A stretch of 64,000 bases of DNA from Peptoniphilus_A olsenii (lineage in GTDB: Bacteria > Bacillota > Clostridia > Tissierellales > Peptoniphilaceae), in contig NZ_JBEPMA010000010.1 in the NCBI RefSeq assembly GCF_040545475.1, positions 1 to 64,000 of the forward strand. The letters run 5' to 3'. Each line of letters starts with the position of its first letter. The first letter of the stretch is position 1. This document shows positions 17,103-25,942 of this stretch, one piece after another. The translations under genes and the position numbers were made by a program. Under the pieces are notes generated by a model. That model was not told the DNA's origin, did not search any database, and saw only the letters and a list, made by a program, of their open reading frames with translations.

Positions 17103-20100
17103 TGCTTAATATTAAAACTACTAAAGAAGTTATTCCACAATGTTATGCTTATACTACTCCTGGAATTTCATACCACAATGGCTGGACTAAAATTGGTTTT
17201 ACGGAACGTGATGTTGAAACTAGAATTAAAGAACAAACTCAAACTGCAGGCATTAAATTTGATATAAAATGGCACAAAAATGCAACTTATGAAGGCAGCC
17301 TAGAAACTTTTACAGACAAAGAATTTCATGGATATTTGAATAGATTAGGTGTTAAAAGAGAGCCAAGTACAGAATGGTTTAAGATTGATTCTACTATTGC
17401 TAAAAATCATTTTAACGATTTTAGAGAGAATAGAGGAATCATTAAGTCAAATGATGATCCAATTCCATATATACTGCGTGCTGAGCAAGAAGATGCAGTA
17501 AAAAGAACAATTAAATATTTTAATACGCACATAAATGGAGAATTTTTGTGGAATGCGAAGCCAAGATTTGGCAAAACTCTTTCAACTTACGATTTGTGTA
17601 TGAAAATGGATTTCAAAAATATTTTAATCGTTACTAATAGACCTGCAATTGCAAATTCGTGGTATGAAGATTATCTAAAGTTTATTGGCGCAAGCTCTGG
17701 ATATTATTTCGTGAGCCGTGTTGACGCTATTAAAGATAAAGAACATGTACTGTCAAGAGATGAATATTTAAACCTTTTAACTAATGATAATACTCGTGGA
17801 TGTATTGAGTTTGTGAGCCTTCAAGATATTAAAACTTCAAAATATTTTGGTGGAGATCCTAATTTAGATAAATTGGAAGAACTGTATAAAGGGCTTGATG
17901 AAAAAGGCAATAAAATGGGAATCACCTGGGATATTTTGGTTATTGATGAAGCACATGAGGGTGTAGACACTTTAAAGACTGATGTAGCTTTGGATAATAT
18001 TGATAGACTAAATACACTTCATCTTTCGGGTACTCCTTTTAAGGCTATTGCAAGTGATAAATTTCCACAAGATGCGATTTACAATTGGACTTATGCTGAT
18101 GAACAAAAGGCAAAAAGGGATTGGGATATTACTAGTGAAGAAGAAAATCCATATTATACACTTCCTAAACTAAATCTTTTTACTTATCAAATGTCAGAAA
18201 TTATATATGATAATTTAAAAGAAGGTGTTGAAATTAATGGAAATTGGGAGAATTATGCTTTTGATTTGAATGAATTTTTTAAGACTAAAGAAAATGGCAA
18301 ATTCTTTTATGAGAGTGACGTAGATAAATTTTTAGATGCTCTTGTAAATTTGGAAAAATTTCCTTTTTCAACTCCAGAGCTTAGAGGCGAACTAAAACAT
18401 ACTTTTTGGCTACTTGATAGAGTTGACAGTGTAAAAGCTATGGCAAGAAAATTAAATGACTCACCAATTTTTAGAGATTATAAAGTTATTGTTGCAGCTG
18501 GAGATGGAAAGCTCTCAGAAGAAGATGAAATAAAAAAATCATATGATAAAGTGGTAGATGCTATTAAAAAATATGAAAAGACTATCACCTTGTCTGTAGG
18601 TCAGCTAACCACTGGCGTAACTATTCCTGAATGGTCTGCTGTACTTATGCTTAGCAATATGGCAAGCCCAGCACTTTATATGCAGGCTGCTTTTAGAAGT
18701 CAAAATCCATGTTTATTTAGAGAGAAGGGGAGAGCGCTTAGAAAAGAAAATGCTTATGTATTTGATTTTGACCCAGCGAGGACTCTAAAGATATTTGAGG
18801 AATTTGCAAATGACTTAAATTCTGCCACTTCCAATGGAAAGGGAAATACTGGTACTCGCAAGAAAAATGTCAGGGAGCTATTAAACTTTTTTCCAGTTTA
18901 TGGTGAAGATGAAAAAGGTAAAATGGTTCTTCTCGATGCTGAAAAAGTTCTAATTACTCCGAGAAAAATATACGCTAAAGAAGTTGTGAATCGTGGATTT
19001 ATGTCAAATTTCTTATTTGCAAATATATCTAATATTTTTAGTGCACCAAATATTGTCAAAAAAATTGTAGAAAAGATGGATAAAGGGAAAGATTTTAAAC
19101 CTCTTAATATAAATGAAAATACGAGAGATGAACTGGATTTAAATGATAATAATGAGGTTGATATTCCAAAGGAAAAAATAATAGGAAAAGCCAGGGAATT
19201 ATTTGGCCAAAAAATCTATAACGATACGGATGAAATGATTTCGGACATATATTTAATTAAAGAAGATGGGACTGAAATTGGAACCGATACTTTAACATTT
19301 GAAAATGAGAAGAAAGATATAGAAATTATTAAAAAGACAATTATAGATCCAGTAAATAATATGTTAATTGATATTGCAAAAGATGGTTACGGAAAAGATT
19401 TAAAAAAATCTACAGAGAGAAATACTCTAAACATATTGAATAAAGATGCCCAAAAGCTAATAACTAGTGAATATAATGATTGGAAAATCGATAATAATAA
19501 TCTTGTAGATGAGAGAGAAGAAAGAATAAAAGAAGCCAAATCTATGGCAGACACTACAAAAATTAATGAAGAATATGAAAAGAAAATTGAAAATAGAAAA
19601 AAAGAACTTGTGGAAAATATAAAAACAAAAATCAAGGAGTCTGATTACCTCGATAAATCCACAGAATCTATCATACAAGAAGTGGAAACTGAAAAGAAAA
19701 AAGAAAAAAAGAAATCTCATGAAGATGAAATTAGAGATAACCTCAGAGGGTTTGCCCGAGCAATACCTTCATTTTTAATGGCGTATGGAAATGAAGATAC
19801 AAGACTTTGTAATATTGAGAAAATTATTCCAGAGAATGTGTTTAAAGAAGTTACAAGTATCAGTTTAGATGAATTTATCTTCTTAAGAGATGGTGGAACT
19901 TATTTTAATGAAGAAACTGATATAGAGGAACATTTTATAGGTAATTTATTTGATGAGACAGTCTTTGATGAATCTATAAAAGAATTTCTATTAAAGAAGA
20001 AGGAACTTTCAAATTATTTTGATGAGAATAATAAAAAAGATATATTTGACTATATCCCTCCTCAAAAGACTAATCAGATATTTACTCCAAAGAAAATAGT

Positions 20101-20458
20101 AATAGAAATGGTGAATTTCTTAGAAGAGGAAAACCCAGGTTGTTTTGATGATTCTGATAAGACATTTATAGATTTATATATGAAATCAGGACTGTATATT
20201 GCAGAGATTGTAAAAAGACTTTATAAAAGTGATAAAATGAAAGAAATTTTTCCAAATAGAGAGGAAAGGTTAAACCATATTTTTGAACATCAAGTTTACG
20301 GACTTGCCCCAACAGAAATTATTTATAGAATTTGTGAGAATTTCATACTTGGGTTTAATGGTGATATAAAAATATTAAAACATAATCTCAAAGAGTTTGA
20401 CGCTCTACCTTATGCAAAAAAAGGTAAATTAAAAGAAAAACTCGAGGAATTATTTTGA
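17102..20458 (+). CDS. Restriction protein: GIY-YIG nuclease + SF2 helicase + methylase-like C-terminus
   Basis: 1118 residues. Residues ~14-95 form a T5orf172-type GIY-YIG nuclease: Y15/Y17, K30-I31-G32, R41, a candidate catalytic E74, and EWF near 91-93. Then comes a superfamily 2 helicase/translocase with the Q130-containing entry, Walker A AKPRFGKT (153-160), DEAH at 282-285, motif III SGTP, and a motif VI-like QAAFRSQNP. A charged coiled-coil-like stretch follows (about 800-890). The last ~120 residues (NQIFTPKKIVIEMVNFL, then FIDLYMKSGLYIAEIVKRL and VYGLAPTEIIYRICENFILGF) look like motifs X, I and II of an adenine methylase, but no NPPY is present. Coupled by TAATG overlap to the methyltransferase, it should be the cleaving, ATP-dependent partner. 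Confidence 0.82.
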   Translation: MLNIKTTKEVIPQCYAYTTPGISYHNGWTKIGFTERDVETRIKEQTQTAGIKFDIKWHKNATYEGSLETFTDKEFHGYLNRLGVKREPSTEWFKIDSTIAKNHFNDFRENRGIIKSNDDPIPYILRAEQEDAVKRTIKYFNTHINGEFLWNAKPRFGKTLSTYDLCMKMDFKNILIVTNRPAIANSWYEDYLKFIGASSGYYFVSRVDAIKDKEHVLSRDEYLNLLTNDNTRGCIEFVSLQDIKTSKYFGGDPNLDKLEELYKGLDEKGNKMGITWDILVIDEAHEGVDTLKTDVALDNIDRLNTLHLSGTPFKAIASDKFPQDAIYNWTYADEQKAKRDWDITSEEENPYYTLPKLNLFTYQMSEIIYDNLKEGVEINGNWENYAFDLNEFFKTKENGKFFYESDVDKFLDALVNLEKFPFSTPELRGELKHTFWLLDRVDSVKAMARKLNDSPIFRDYKVIVAAGDGKLSEEDEIKKSYDKVVDAIKKYEKTITLSVGQLTTGVTIPEWSAVLMLSNMASPALYMQAAFRSQNPCLFREKGRALRKENAYVFDFDPARTLKIFEEFANDLNSATSNGKGNTGTRKKNVRELLNFFPVYGEDEKGKMVLLDAEKVLITPRKIYAKEVVNRGFMSNFLFANISNIFSAPNIVKKIVEKMDKGKDFKPLNINENTRDELDLNDNNEVDIPKEKIIGKARELFGQKIYNDTDEMISDIYLIKEDGTEIGTDTLTFENEKKDIEIIKKTIIDPVNNMLIDIAKDGYGKDLKKSTERNTLNILNKDAQKLITSEYNDWKIDNNNLVDEREERIKEAKSMADTTKINEEYEKKIENRKKELVENIKTKIKESDYLDKSTESIIQEVETEKKKEKKKSHEDEIRDNLRGFARAIPSFLMAYGNEDTRLCNIEKIIPENVFKEVTSISLDEFIFLRDGGTYFNEETDIEEHFIGNLFDETVFDESIKEFLLKKKELSNYFDENNKKDIFDYIPPQKTNQIFTPKKIVIEMVNFLEEENPGCFDDSDKTFIDLYMKSGLYIAEIVKRLYKSDKMKEIFPNREERLNHIFEHQVYGLAPTEIIYRICENFILGFNGDIKILKHNLKEFDALPYAKKGKLKEKLEELF

Positions 20459-20504
20459 AAGATTTTTGTGATTTAGTGTTGTAATTTTTATAAAAGGAGA
20501 CAAT

Positions 20505-20987
20505 ATGTGCAAAGAAAAAAATGAAGAGCTTATTTTTAAAGACAAACTAGAAGATGTTGTTAATGGTTTTGGTGAGGGCAGTCAAGAGGGAGCAAAAATT
20601 GCTATTAAAAATTGCCAAGAGGATTTTGGTTTTGTTTCTGTCAGTCATCAAAGGCAGATTGCAGAGGCTTTTGGTTTAGGCGAAAAAATTATAAGTACAA
20701 TTATTAAATTTATGCCTTCTGTAAAAGAGTCTAAAATCGGATATGAAATAGTGTGTTGCAGCGGACCGAGATGTGCCAAAAATGGCTCTATGGAAGTTTT
20801 GAAGACTGTTAAAAATGCTTTGGCAATTGATTTTAATGAAACTACAGAGGATGGCAAAATAAGACTAAGAAGTCAAAACTGTTTTAAAAAATGTAAATAC
20901 GGTCCAAATATAATGATTAATGGTAAATTTTATCATCATATGGACAAAGAAAAGACACAAAAAATTATGGAAGAGATTATAAAATAA
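20505..20987 (+). CDS. NuoE-like thioredoxin-fold [2Fe-2S] protein
   Basis: 160 residues, matching the NuoE / HndA small subunit of NAD(P)H dehydrogenases and electron-bifurcating hydrogenases. The helical N-terminal part contains the family pattern EDFGFVSVSHQRQIAEAFGL. The cluster ligands are C85 and C90 (CSGPRC) and C126 and C130 (CFKKC), the usual Cx4C...Cx3C arrangement. The protein would carry a single [2Fe-2S] cluster and pass electrons to a NuoF-type flavoprotein. No NuoF or NuoG gene is adjacent, so it is an orphan here. Ribosome binding site AAAAGGAG is upstream. Confidence 0.85.
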   Translation: MCKEKNEELIFKDKLEDVVNGFGEGSQEGAKIAIKNCQEDFGFVSVSHQRQIAEAFGLGEKIISTIIKFMPSVKESKIGYEIVCCSGPRCAKNGSMEVLKTVKNALAIDFNETTEDGKIRLRSQNCFKKCKYGPNIMINGKFYHHMDKEKTQKIMEEIIK

Positions 20988-21074
20988 TTATAAAAGTATT
21001 ATCAATTTATTAATTATTTGAATGCAATTTTGAATTATTAAAACAAAAGCTTCATATAATATTGGGAGTGACAT

Positions 21075-22481
21075 ATGCTTAGAAAGAGAATTATATATTT
21101 TCTGCTCGTAATTTTAATAGTTCCATTTGTCTATAGTTTGTTTTCAAAAAGTTATGATAAATCTAATTTAAATGGTGATTTTTATCCTGCCCAAGATGTT
21201 AAATTCTTGTATGATCTTAGCTATAAATTAAATGGAAAAATAAAGAGAAGACAAGTTATTTTTGATGAGCAGTTAAAGATGATTGATGATTCAGAGGAGT
21301 TTATACTCATAGATTTATTTTTGTTTAATGATGAATATGACAAAGATAAGATGAGTTTTAAAAATCAAGTTTCATTAATGACCGATAAACTCATTAAGAA
21401 AAAGAAAGAAAATCCAAATATTGACATTGTTTTTATAACTGATGAGATAAATAATTTTTATGGCGCTTATACTGAAGATAATATAAAAAGACTAAAGGAA
21501 AATGGGATAGATGTGACAATTACAGACCCTAATATGATAAGGGATTCGAATCCAACTTATTCTGGTTTTTATAAGTTTTATCTAAATTGGATGGGTTCGC
21601 CTGAAGGTGGTAGTATTCAAAATATTTTTGCTCCTAAAGGGCCTAAAGTTTCTGTGAGGAGTTTTCTAAAGTTATTGAATTTTAAAGCAAATCACAGAAA
21701 AGTTATGGTTACAGAAAAATGCGGATTAGTTTCGTCATCTAATCCACATGACCCTAGCAGCAATCATTCAAATGTTGCTGTCAAATTTTATGGTAAAGCA
21801 ATGGAAGATTTAATACAATCTGAACTTGCTTTAGTTAATAACACTCACCCAACTATCGAGAATTTTAAAGTGAGAGATTTTGAAGATAAAGATATTTATT
21901 TGAGAGCTATCTCAGAAAAGGCCATATATAGGGCCTTGAAGGATAATGTTGACAAAGCCTCTGCTGGTGATGTGATTAACATTGGAATATTTTATATTGC
22001 CGACAAAAAACTTTTAAAAGATTTGTCTAGTGCATCAAATAGGGGTGTTAAGATAAATATTGTCGCCGATTTAAATAAGGATGCTTTTGGACTTGAGAAA
22101 AATGGATGTCCCAACAGACCCGCATTAAGCGAATTGGTTGATAAAAACCAAAATATAAATGTAAGATGGTACAAAACTCACGGAGAACAGTACCACTCTA
22201 AATTTGCCTATTTTAATTATAAAAATGAAAAGCCAAGAATAATATTGGGAAGTGCCAATTTTACAAGGCGAAATTTACAAAACTATAATTTGGAGACTGA
22301 TGTAGAGGTAGTCTTTAATAAAAATAGTGATATTTATAAAGAACTTGATAATTATTATAAAAACATTTGGAATAATGTAGATGGCGAATATACTCTACCC
22401 TTTGAACAATATTATGAAGATAGTATATTTTTACGCACTTTGTGGAAAATACAGGAAAGTACAGGGCTTTGTACTTGGTAG
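21075..22481 (+). CDS. Membrane-anchored phospholipase D-like protein
   Basis: 468 residues with one N-terminal transmembrane segment (about residues 5-22), so the bulk is probably outside the membrane. There are two PLD half-sites: NHRKVMVTEKCGLVSSSNPHD (HxK, near residue 212) and QYHSKFAYFNYKN...GSANFTRRN (HSK near 373). Both catalytic His/Lys pairs are present. Members include cardiolipin synthases, nucleases and phosphodiesterases; spacing between the halves and the single anchor do not settle which. Cardiolipin-synthase-like activity is possible, but the usual two N-terminal helices are absent. The CPBP gene starts about 30 bp downstream, probably an operon. Confidence 0.8.
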   Translation: MLRKRIIYFLLVILIVPFVYSLFSKSYDKSNLNGDFYPAQDVKFLYDLSYKLNGKIKRRQVIFDEQLKMIDDSEEFILIDLFLFNDEYDKDKMSFKNQVSLMTDKLIKKKKENPNIDIVFITDEINNFYGAYTEDNIKRLKENGIDVTITDPNMIRDSNPTYSGFYKFYLNWMGSPEGGSIQNIFAPKGPKVSVRSFLKLLNFKANHRKVMVTEKCGLVSSSNPHDPSSNHSNVAVKFYGKAMEDLIQSELALVNNTHPTIENFKVRDFEDKDIYLRAISEKAIYRALKDNVDKASAGDVINIGIFYIADKKLLKDLSSASNRGVKINIVADLNKDAFGLEKNGCPNRPALSELVDKNQNINVRWYKTHGEQYHSKFAYFNYKNEKPRIILGSANFTRRNLQNYNLETDVEVVFNKNSDIYKELDNYYKNIWNNVDGEYTLPFEQYYEDSIFLRTLWKIQESTGLCTW

Positions 22482-22511
22482 CAAAGAATTTTTAAAAAAT
22501 TGGAGGTCAGA

Positions 22512-23546
22512 ATGAAAACTATTAAATCACAAAATGAGCTGGAAAATAAATTATTGAAGAAATTTTTAATTATTAATTTTGGTTTGGTATTTATACTCGG
22601 AATTTGCATTTATTTTGCCAAAAAGCAAGACTTTCCGCTTTCAAATTTTGCAGCACTACAAATGTACTTTCCCGCTTTGGCAGCAATAATTAGTATTTTA
22701 ACAACTGAAGTAGATGTTGATAAAATAGCCAAAAGGAGCTATCTAACTTATATTGCACTAACTTTTGTTTTTGTAATTAATCTAATTTCTAATTTTGTGT
22801 TTAAAAATGTAGATTTTAGCAATATCATATTTATTGTCAGTTCTTTAGTTTTAATAGTTGTTTTTATACTAGAAGATAAAACTAAAAAAGATAAATCTAA
22901 TTTAAGAATATACTCTTTAAAATCAAACCTATTAACTCTATTGATATTTGTGATAATATATTTTTTTGTCGCAAGTTTAGCAACTCTAGTTACAGAGGGA
23001 TTTGAAACTTTAAAAGGATTATTTTCTATTAAAAAACTCATTATTCCTTTAATACTTTTAATTAATTTCCCACTGTCTTTTTTACCATTTTGGGGCGAAG
23101 AATATGGATGGAGATTTTTTCTTCAACCAATTTTACAAAAAAAATATGGAATGAGAAAAGGATTAATATTCTTGGGACTTATATGGGGTATATGGCATCT
23201 TCCTTTAAACTTATTCTTTTATGCAGCAAAAGGCAGCGAACTTATTTCAATTGTCAATCAACTAGTTGGTTGTATAGCTCTAGCTATTATTATGGGATAT
23301 GCATATACAAAGACTAAGTCAGTTTGGACTGTTTCTTTGATACATTACTTTAACAATAATTTAATTTTATTTTTTTCAGATAATTTGGATCCATCTATTA
23401 TAGAAAATAGAGTTCTTAATTGGAATGACTTTTTCATGACAGTAGGAATTACAATTGTTCTTTATGGAGTATTTTTGTTTACAAAGCACAACACAGACTC
23501 TGCGTATAGAATACCCACAGCAGTAGAACGTCTTGCAGAAGATTGA
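22512..23546 (+). CDS. CPBP family intramembrane glutamic endopeptidase
   Basis: 344 residues from ATG 22512, chosen because GGAGG (22502-22506) precedes it. About eight hydrophobic helices are seen. The Abi/CPBP motifs are clear: EEYGWRFFLQP (Glu-Glu-x3-Arg, near residue 200), WGIWHLPLN (FxxxH-type, near 235), and a third motif HYFNNN near 280. Members include CAAX prenyl protease-like enzymes and proteins for bacteriocin self-immunity. It sits between a phospholipase D-like gene and a YfjL-like gene, with short gaps on both sides, so a three-gene envelope-related operon is likely. The substrate is unknown. Confidence 0.88.
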   Translation: MKTIKSQNELENKLLKKFLIINFGLVFILGICIYFAKKQDFPLSNFAALQMYFPALAAIISILTTEVDVDKIAKRSYLTYIALTFVFVINLISNFVFKNVDFSNIIFIVSSLVLIVVFILEDKTKKDKSNLRIYSLKSNLLTLLIFVIIYFFVASLATLVTEGFETLKGLFSIKKLIIPLILLINFPLSFLPFWGEEYGWRFFLQPILQKKYGMRKGLIFLGLIWGIWHLPLNLFFYAAKGSELISIVNQLVGCIALAIIMGYAYTKTKSVWTVSLIHYFNNNLILFFSDNLDPSIIENRVLNWNDFFMTVGITIVLYGVFLFTKHNTDSAYRIPTAVERLAED

Positions 23547-23566
23547 TATAAAAAGATAGGGTTTTT

Positions 23567-24298
23567 ATGAAAAATGGTTTAAAAATATTTAGTATAATTG
23601 CTATTTTGGTAGTTTTATTTATCATGAATAGCTTTGTGGGTAATCCTATCTCTAAAGAATTGGTTAGAAATTCTGCCGATAAATATTTAGATAAAAATTA
23701 TAGTGATATTAACTTTGAAAAATCAGAAGTAGTATATAATTTCGTAAATCGGACTTACACAGTTTTTGTTCAAGATAAAAAAAGTATCGACAATAAATTT
23801 GAAATAGGATTTGATTCACTAGGAAGATTGAAATACGATACATCGAGCGATATTTTATTTAATACTTTTATAAGATATGAAGAATTTATAAAAAAATATG
23901 GAAAGCAGATTGAAAACAGAGAAAATACCAATTACGAAATAAACTTGTCCATCGCAGATGAAGATTATCACAATAAAATAAAATTAAATGATGAAATAAA
24001 TATAGATAAATTTCCTTTCAATGTAGATGCAAATATATATGCCTTTGCCGAAGAACCTAGTTATGATTTAGCCTTAGCGAACCTAAAAAATTTGATGAAT
24101 ATTTTAGACAAAGAACCATTAAATATAAATAATTACTCAATAATATTAGTTCCTGAAAAAGATAGAGCTAAGAATAACGAAGCACAAAGTTGGGCCAATG
24201 CACTAACTATATTTGATATCCCATCCGATTTTATGAAAAAAAGTAGTGTAGAAGATTTAAAAAAGCATCAAGAAAAGATGCATAATGCTAAAATATAA
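23567..24298 (+). CDS. YfjL-like membrane-anchored protein of unknown function
   Basis: 243 residues with one N-terminal transmembrane helix (about residues 6-24) and a mostly charged extracellular part. The sequence NPISKELVRNSADKYLDKNYSD right after the helix and the following VYNFVNRTYTVFV resemble the Bacillus YfjL-like N-terminal domain, known only as a domain of unknown function. The gene follows the CPBP protease gene by 20 bp with an AAAGATAGGG-type ribosome binding site, so it is probably cotranscribed. I infer nothing about its biochemical role. Confidence 0.6.
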   Translation: MKNGLKIFSIIAILVVLFIMNSFVGNPISKELVRNSADKYLDKNYSDINFEKSEVVYNFVNRTYTVFVQDKKSIDNKFEIGFDSLGRLKYDTSSDILFNTFIRYEEFIKKYGKQIENRENTNYEINLSIADEDYHNKIKLNDEINIDKFPFNVDANIYAFAEEPSYDLALANLKNLMNILDKEPLNINNYSIILVPEKDRAKNNEAQSWANALTIFDIPSDFMKKSSVEDLKKHQEKMHNAKI

Positions 24299-24344
24299 AT
24301 GCTTCGGAGTATTATTTGAATAGAGGTAGGAAAAGAGGTTAAAT

Positions 24345-24863
24345 ATGAAAATCACAAAAATAGCACAACATGAAACAATTACTCATCCACTCATGCCACT
24401 TTATAACCATAATTCAAAAGTACTAATACTGGGTTCATTTCCATCAATTAAAACAAGAGAATATGGATTTTTCTATGGGCATCCTCAAAATAGATTTTGG
24501 AAATTAATGGAAATATTATTTGATGGAAAACTCAGTCGGGATATTGATGAAAGAAGAGAGTTTTTGTTAAAACACAAGATAGCAATATATGATTCAATAT
24601 ATAAATGCGATATTATTGGTTCAAGTGATGCAAGTATTCAAAATGTGGTGCCATCAGATTTATCAAAAATATTTAAAAGTGCAAATATAGAAGAAGTGTT
24701 TTGCAATGGAAACACTGCATATAAATATTATAAAAAATACCACAGTAAAAAATTTAATCTAGAAGCCGTAAAGCTACCATCCACGAGCCCTGCAAATGCA
24801 AGATACAGATTAGAAGATTTGGCACGTGAATGGAAAGTTATATTGAAGTATTTGGAAAATTAG
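24345..24863 (+). CDS. DNA-deoxyinosine glycosylase (uracil-DNA glycosylase superfamily)
   Basis: 172 residues, the usual size. The pattern VLILGSFPSIKTREYGFFYGHPQNRFWKLME (about residues 27-57) is the signature of the deoxyinosine glycosylase branch of the UDG superfamily. The second active-site patch is LPSTSPANARY near residue 145, in place of the HPSP-type motif of classical UDGs. The enzyme removes hypoxanthine (and possibly uracil) from DNA, starting base excision repair. Ribosome binding site AGAGG is upstream. It is the last gene on the plus strand before the minus-strand LysR gene. Confidence 0.88.
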   Translation: MKITKIAQHETITHPLMPLYNHNSKVLILGSFPSIKTREYGFFYGHPQNRFWKLMEILFDGKLSRDIDERREFLLKHKIAIYDSIYKCDIIGSSDASIQNVVPSDLSKIFKSANIEEVFCNGNTAYKYYKKYHSKKFNLEAVKLPSTSPANARYRLEDLAREWKVILKYLEN

Positions 24864-24904
24864 TAGTTAGTATTAAAAAATAGTGTATATAAAAATAAGC
24901 TTTT

Positions 24905-25822
24905 TTATTTTTTTAAATAATTTTTTGTTATATTTATAAATTCTTTATATGCATCATTGAGAGCTGCTTCTTTTAAATAGGAGATGACAAATTTATCGCT
25001 CCTTCTCTTCTTGCCGATTGATAGAAAAACTAATTTTTTATCATCGATATCTATAAAATTATTGCCGATTTCATATGAAAATGCTATACCTTCTCCTATA
25101 GAAGCTAAACTTAATCTCGTTTCCATGTTTTTAATAACCATGGTTTTGGGCTTTATATTATACTCCTCGAAGTAAATATTTGCTAAGCTTCCAAGTTTAG
25201 CTTTATAAGGGTTACTAATAAAAAATATTTCGTCTTTCAATAAGGTTAAATCGATCCAAGGAAATTTAAATTCTTTTTTGTCTTCTACATAATTAATGTA
25301 TTTGGAATTGGCTGCTATGCCAATGACTACCTCTTCTTCCTGTATTATTTCATAATTCAAATCAGTATTAAAATTGTCAGTTATATAAATTCCTATTTTA
25401 GACTCTTTATTAAGAATAGAATTTTCAATTTCGTTAATGCCTTGTTCGTTTATTTCTAGGTCAAAATCAGGGAATTTTTTTCTGAATTCTGGTAATACAA
25501 TAGGCAATATATATAAGTCGCGAGTAGGTGTTATAGAAATTGTTAGCGAACCTTTATGTAAATTATTAATTTCGTCAAGTTCATATTTATAATTCTTTTC
25601 AATTTTAAGTATATCTTTACCAGCATTTATTATTAAATCTCCAGAAACTGTTGGTACTAATTTTCCATTACTTCTTTCGAATATTTTTATTCCATACTCT
25701 TCCTCTATCTTAATAATCGCCTTAGATAAAGCGGGCTGAGTTATAAATAAAGATTGAGCAGCTTTAGAAATATTTCCATATTCTGCTGTTGCAATTAGAT
25801 ATTCGTAATATTTTGAATCCAT
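24905..25822 (-). CDS. LysR family transcriptional regulator (upstream of YfcC/M20)
   Basis: 305 residues, the standard LysR length. The winged HTH is at residues 1-60 (EYGNISKAAQSLFITQPALSKAIIKIEEEYGIKIFERSNG), followed by a periplasmic-binding-like effector domain starting near residue 90 (GSLTISITPTRDLYILPIVLPEFRKKFPD). It is transcribed divergently from the YfcC transporter gene at 25943, the classical layout for a LysR protein controlling its neighbour. The intergenic region holds CATATTA (25853-25859) and TAATATG (25876-25882), an inverted pair that could be its binding site. Ribosome binding site AAGGAGAT is upstream. Confidence 0.92.
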   Translation of the reverse strand: MDSKYYEYLIATAEYGNISKAAQSLFITQPALSKAIIKIEEEYGIKIFERSNGKLVPTVSGDLIINAGKDILKIEKNYKYELDEINNLHKGSLTISITPTRDLYILPIVLPEFRKKFPDFDLEINEQGINEIENSILNKESKIGIYITDNFNTDLNYEIIQEEEVVIGIAANSKYINYVEDKKEFKFPWIDLTLLKDEIFFISNPYKAKLGSLANIYFEEYNIKPKTMVIKNMETRLSLASIGEGIAFSYEIGNNFIDIDDKKLVFLSIGKKRRSDKFVISYLKEAALNDAYKEFINITKNYLKK

Positions 25823-25852
25823 TATAAAAGTATCTCCTTTTTCTTATTATAA

Positions 25853-25942
25853 CATATTATCATATTATTTATAACTAATATGAATTTTACTAATACTATT
25901 AATGATGTTATACTTTATCTAAATAAAGGAGGAAAACTAAAA
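25853..25942. promoter_or_regulatory. Divergent LysR/YfcC control region
   Basis: CATATTA (25853-25859) and TAATATG (25876-25882) form an interrupted dyad in the divergent promoter region, as expected for LysR binding. AAAGGAGGAAAA at about 25926-25936 is the ribosome binding site that fixes the YfcC start at ATG 25943. Confidence 0.4.

Noticed and set aside
15147..20458. Type I or type III restriction system
   Set aside because: There is no HsdS-like subunit, the nuclease is of GIY-YIG type at the N-terminus instead of PD-(D/E)xK, and the second protein carries its own methylase-like tail.
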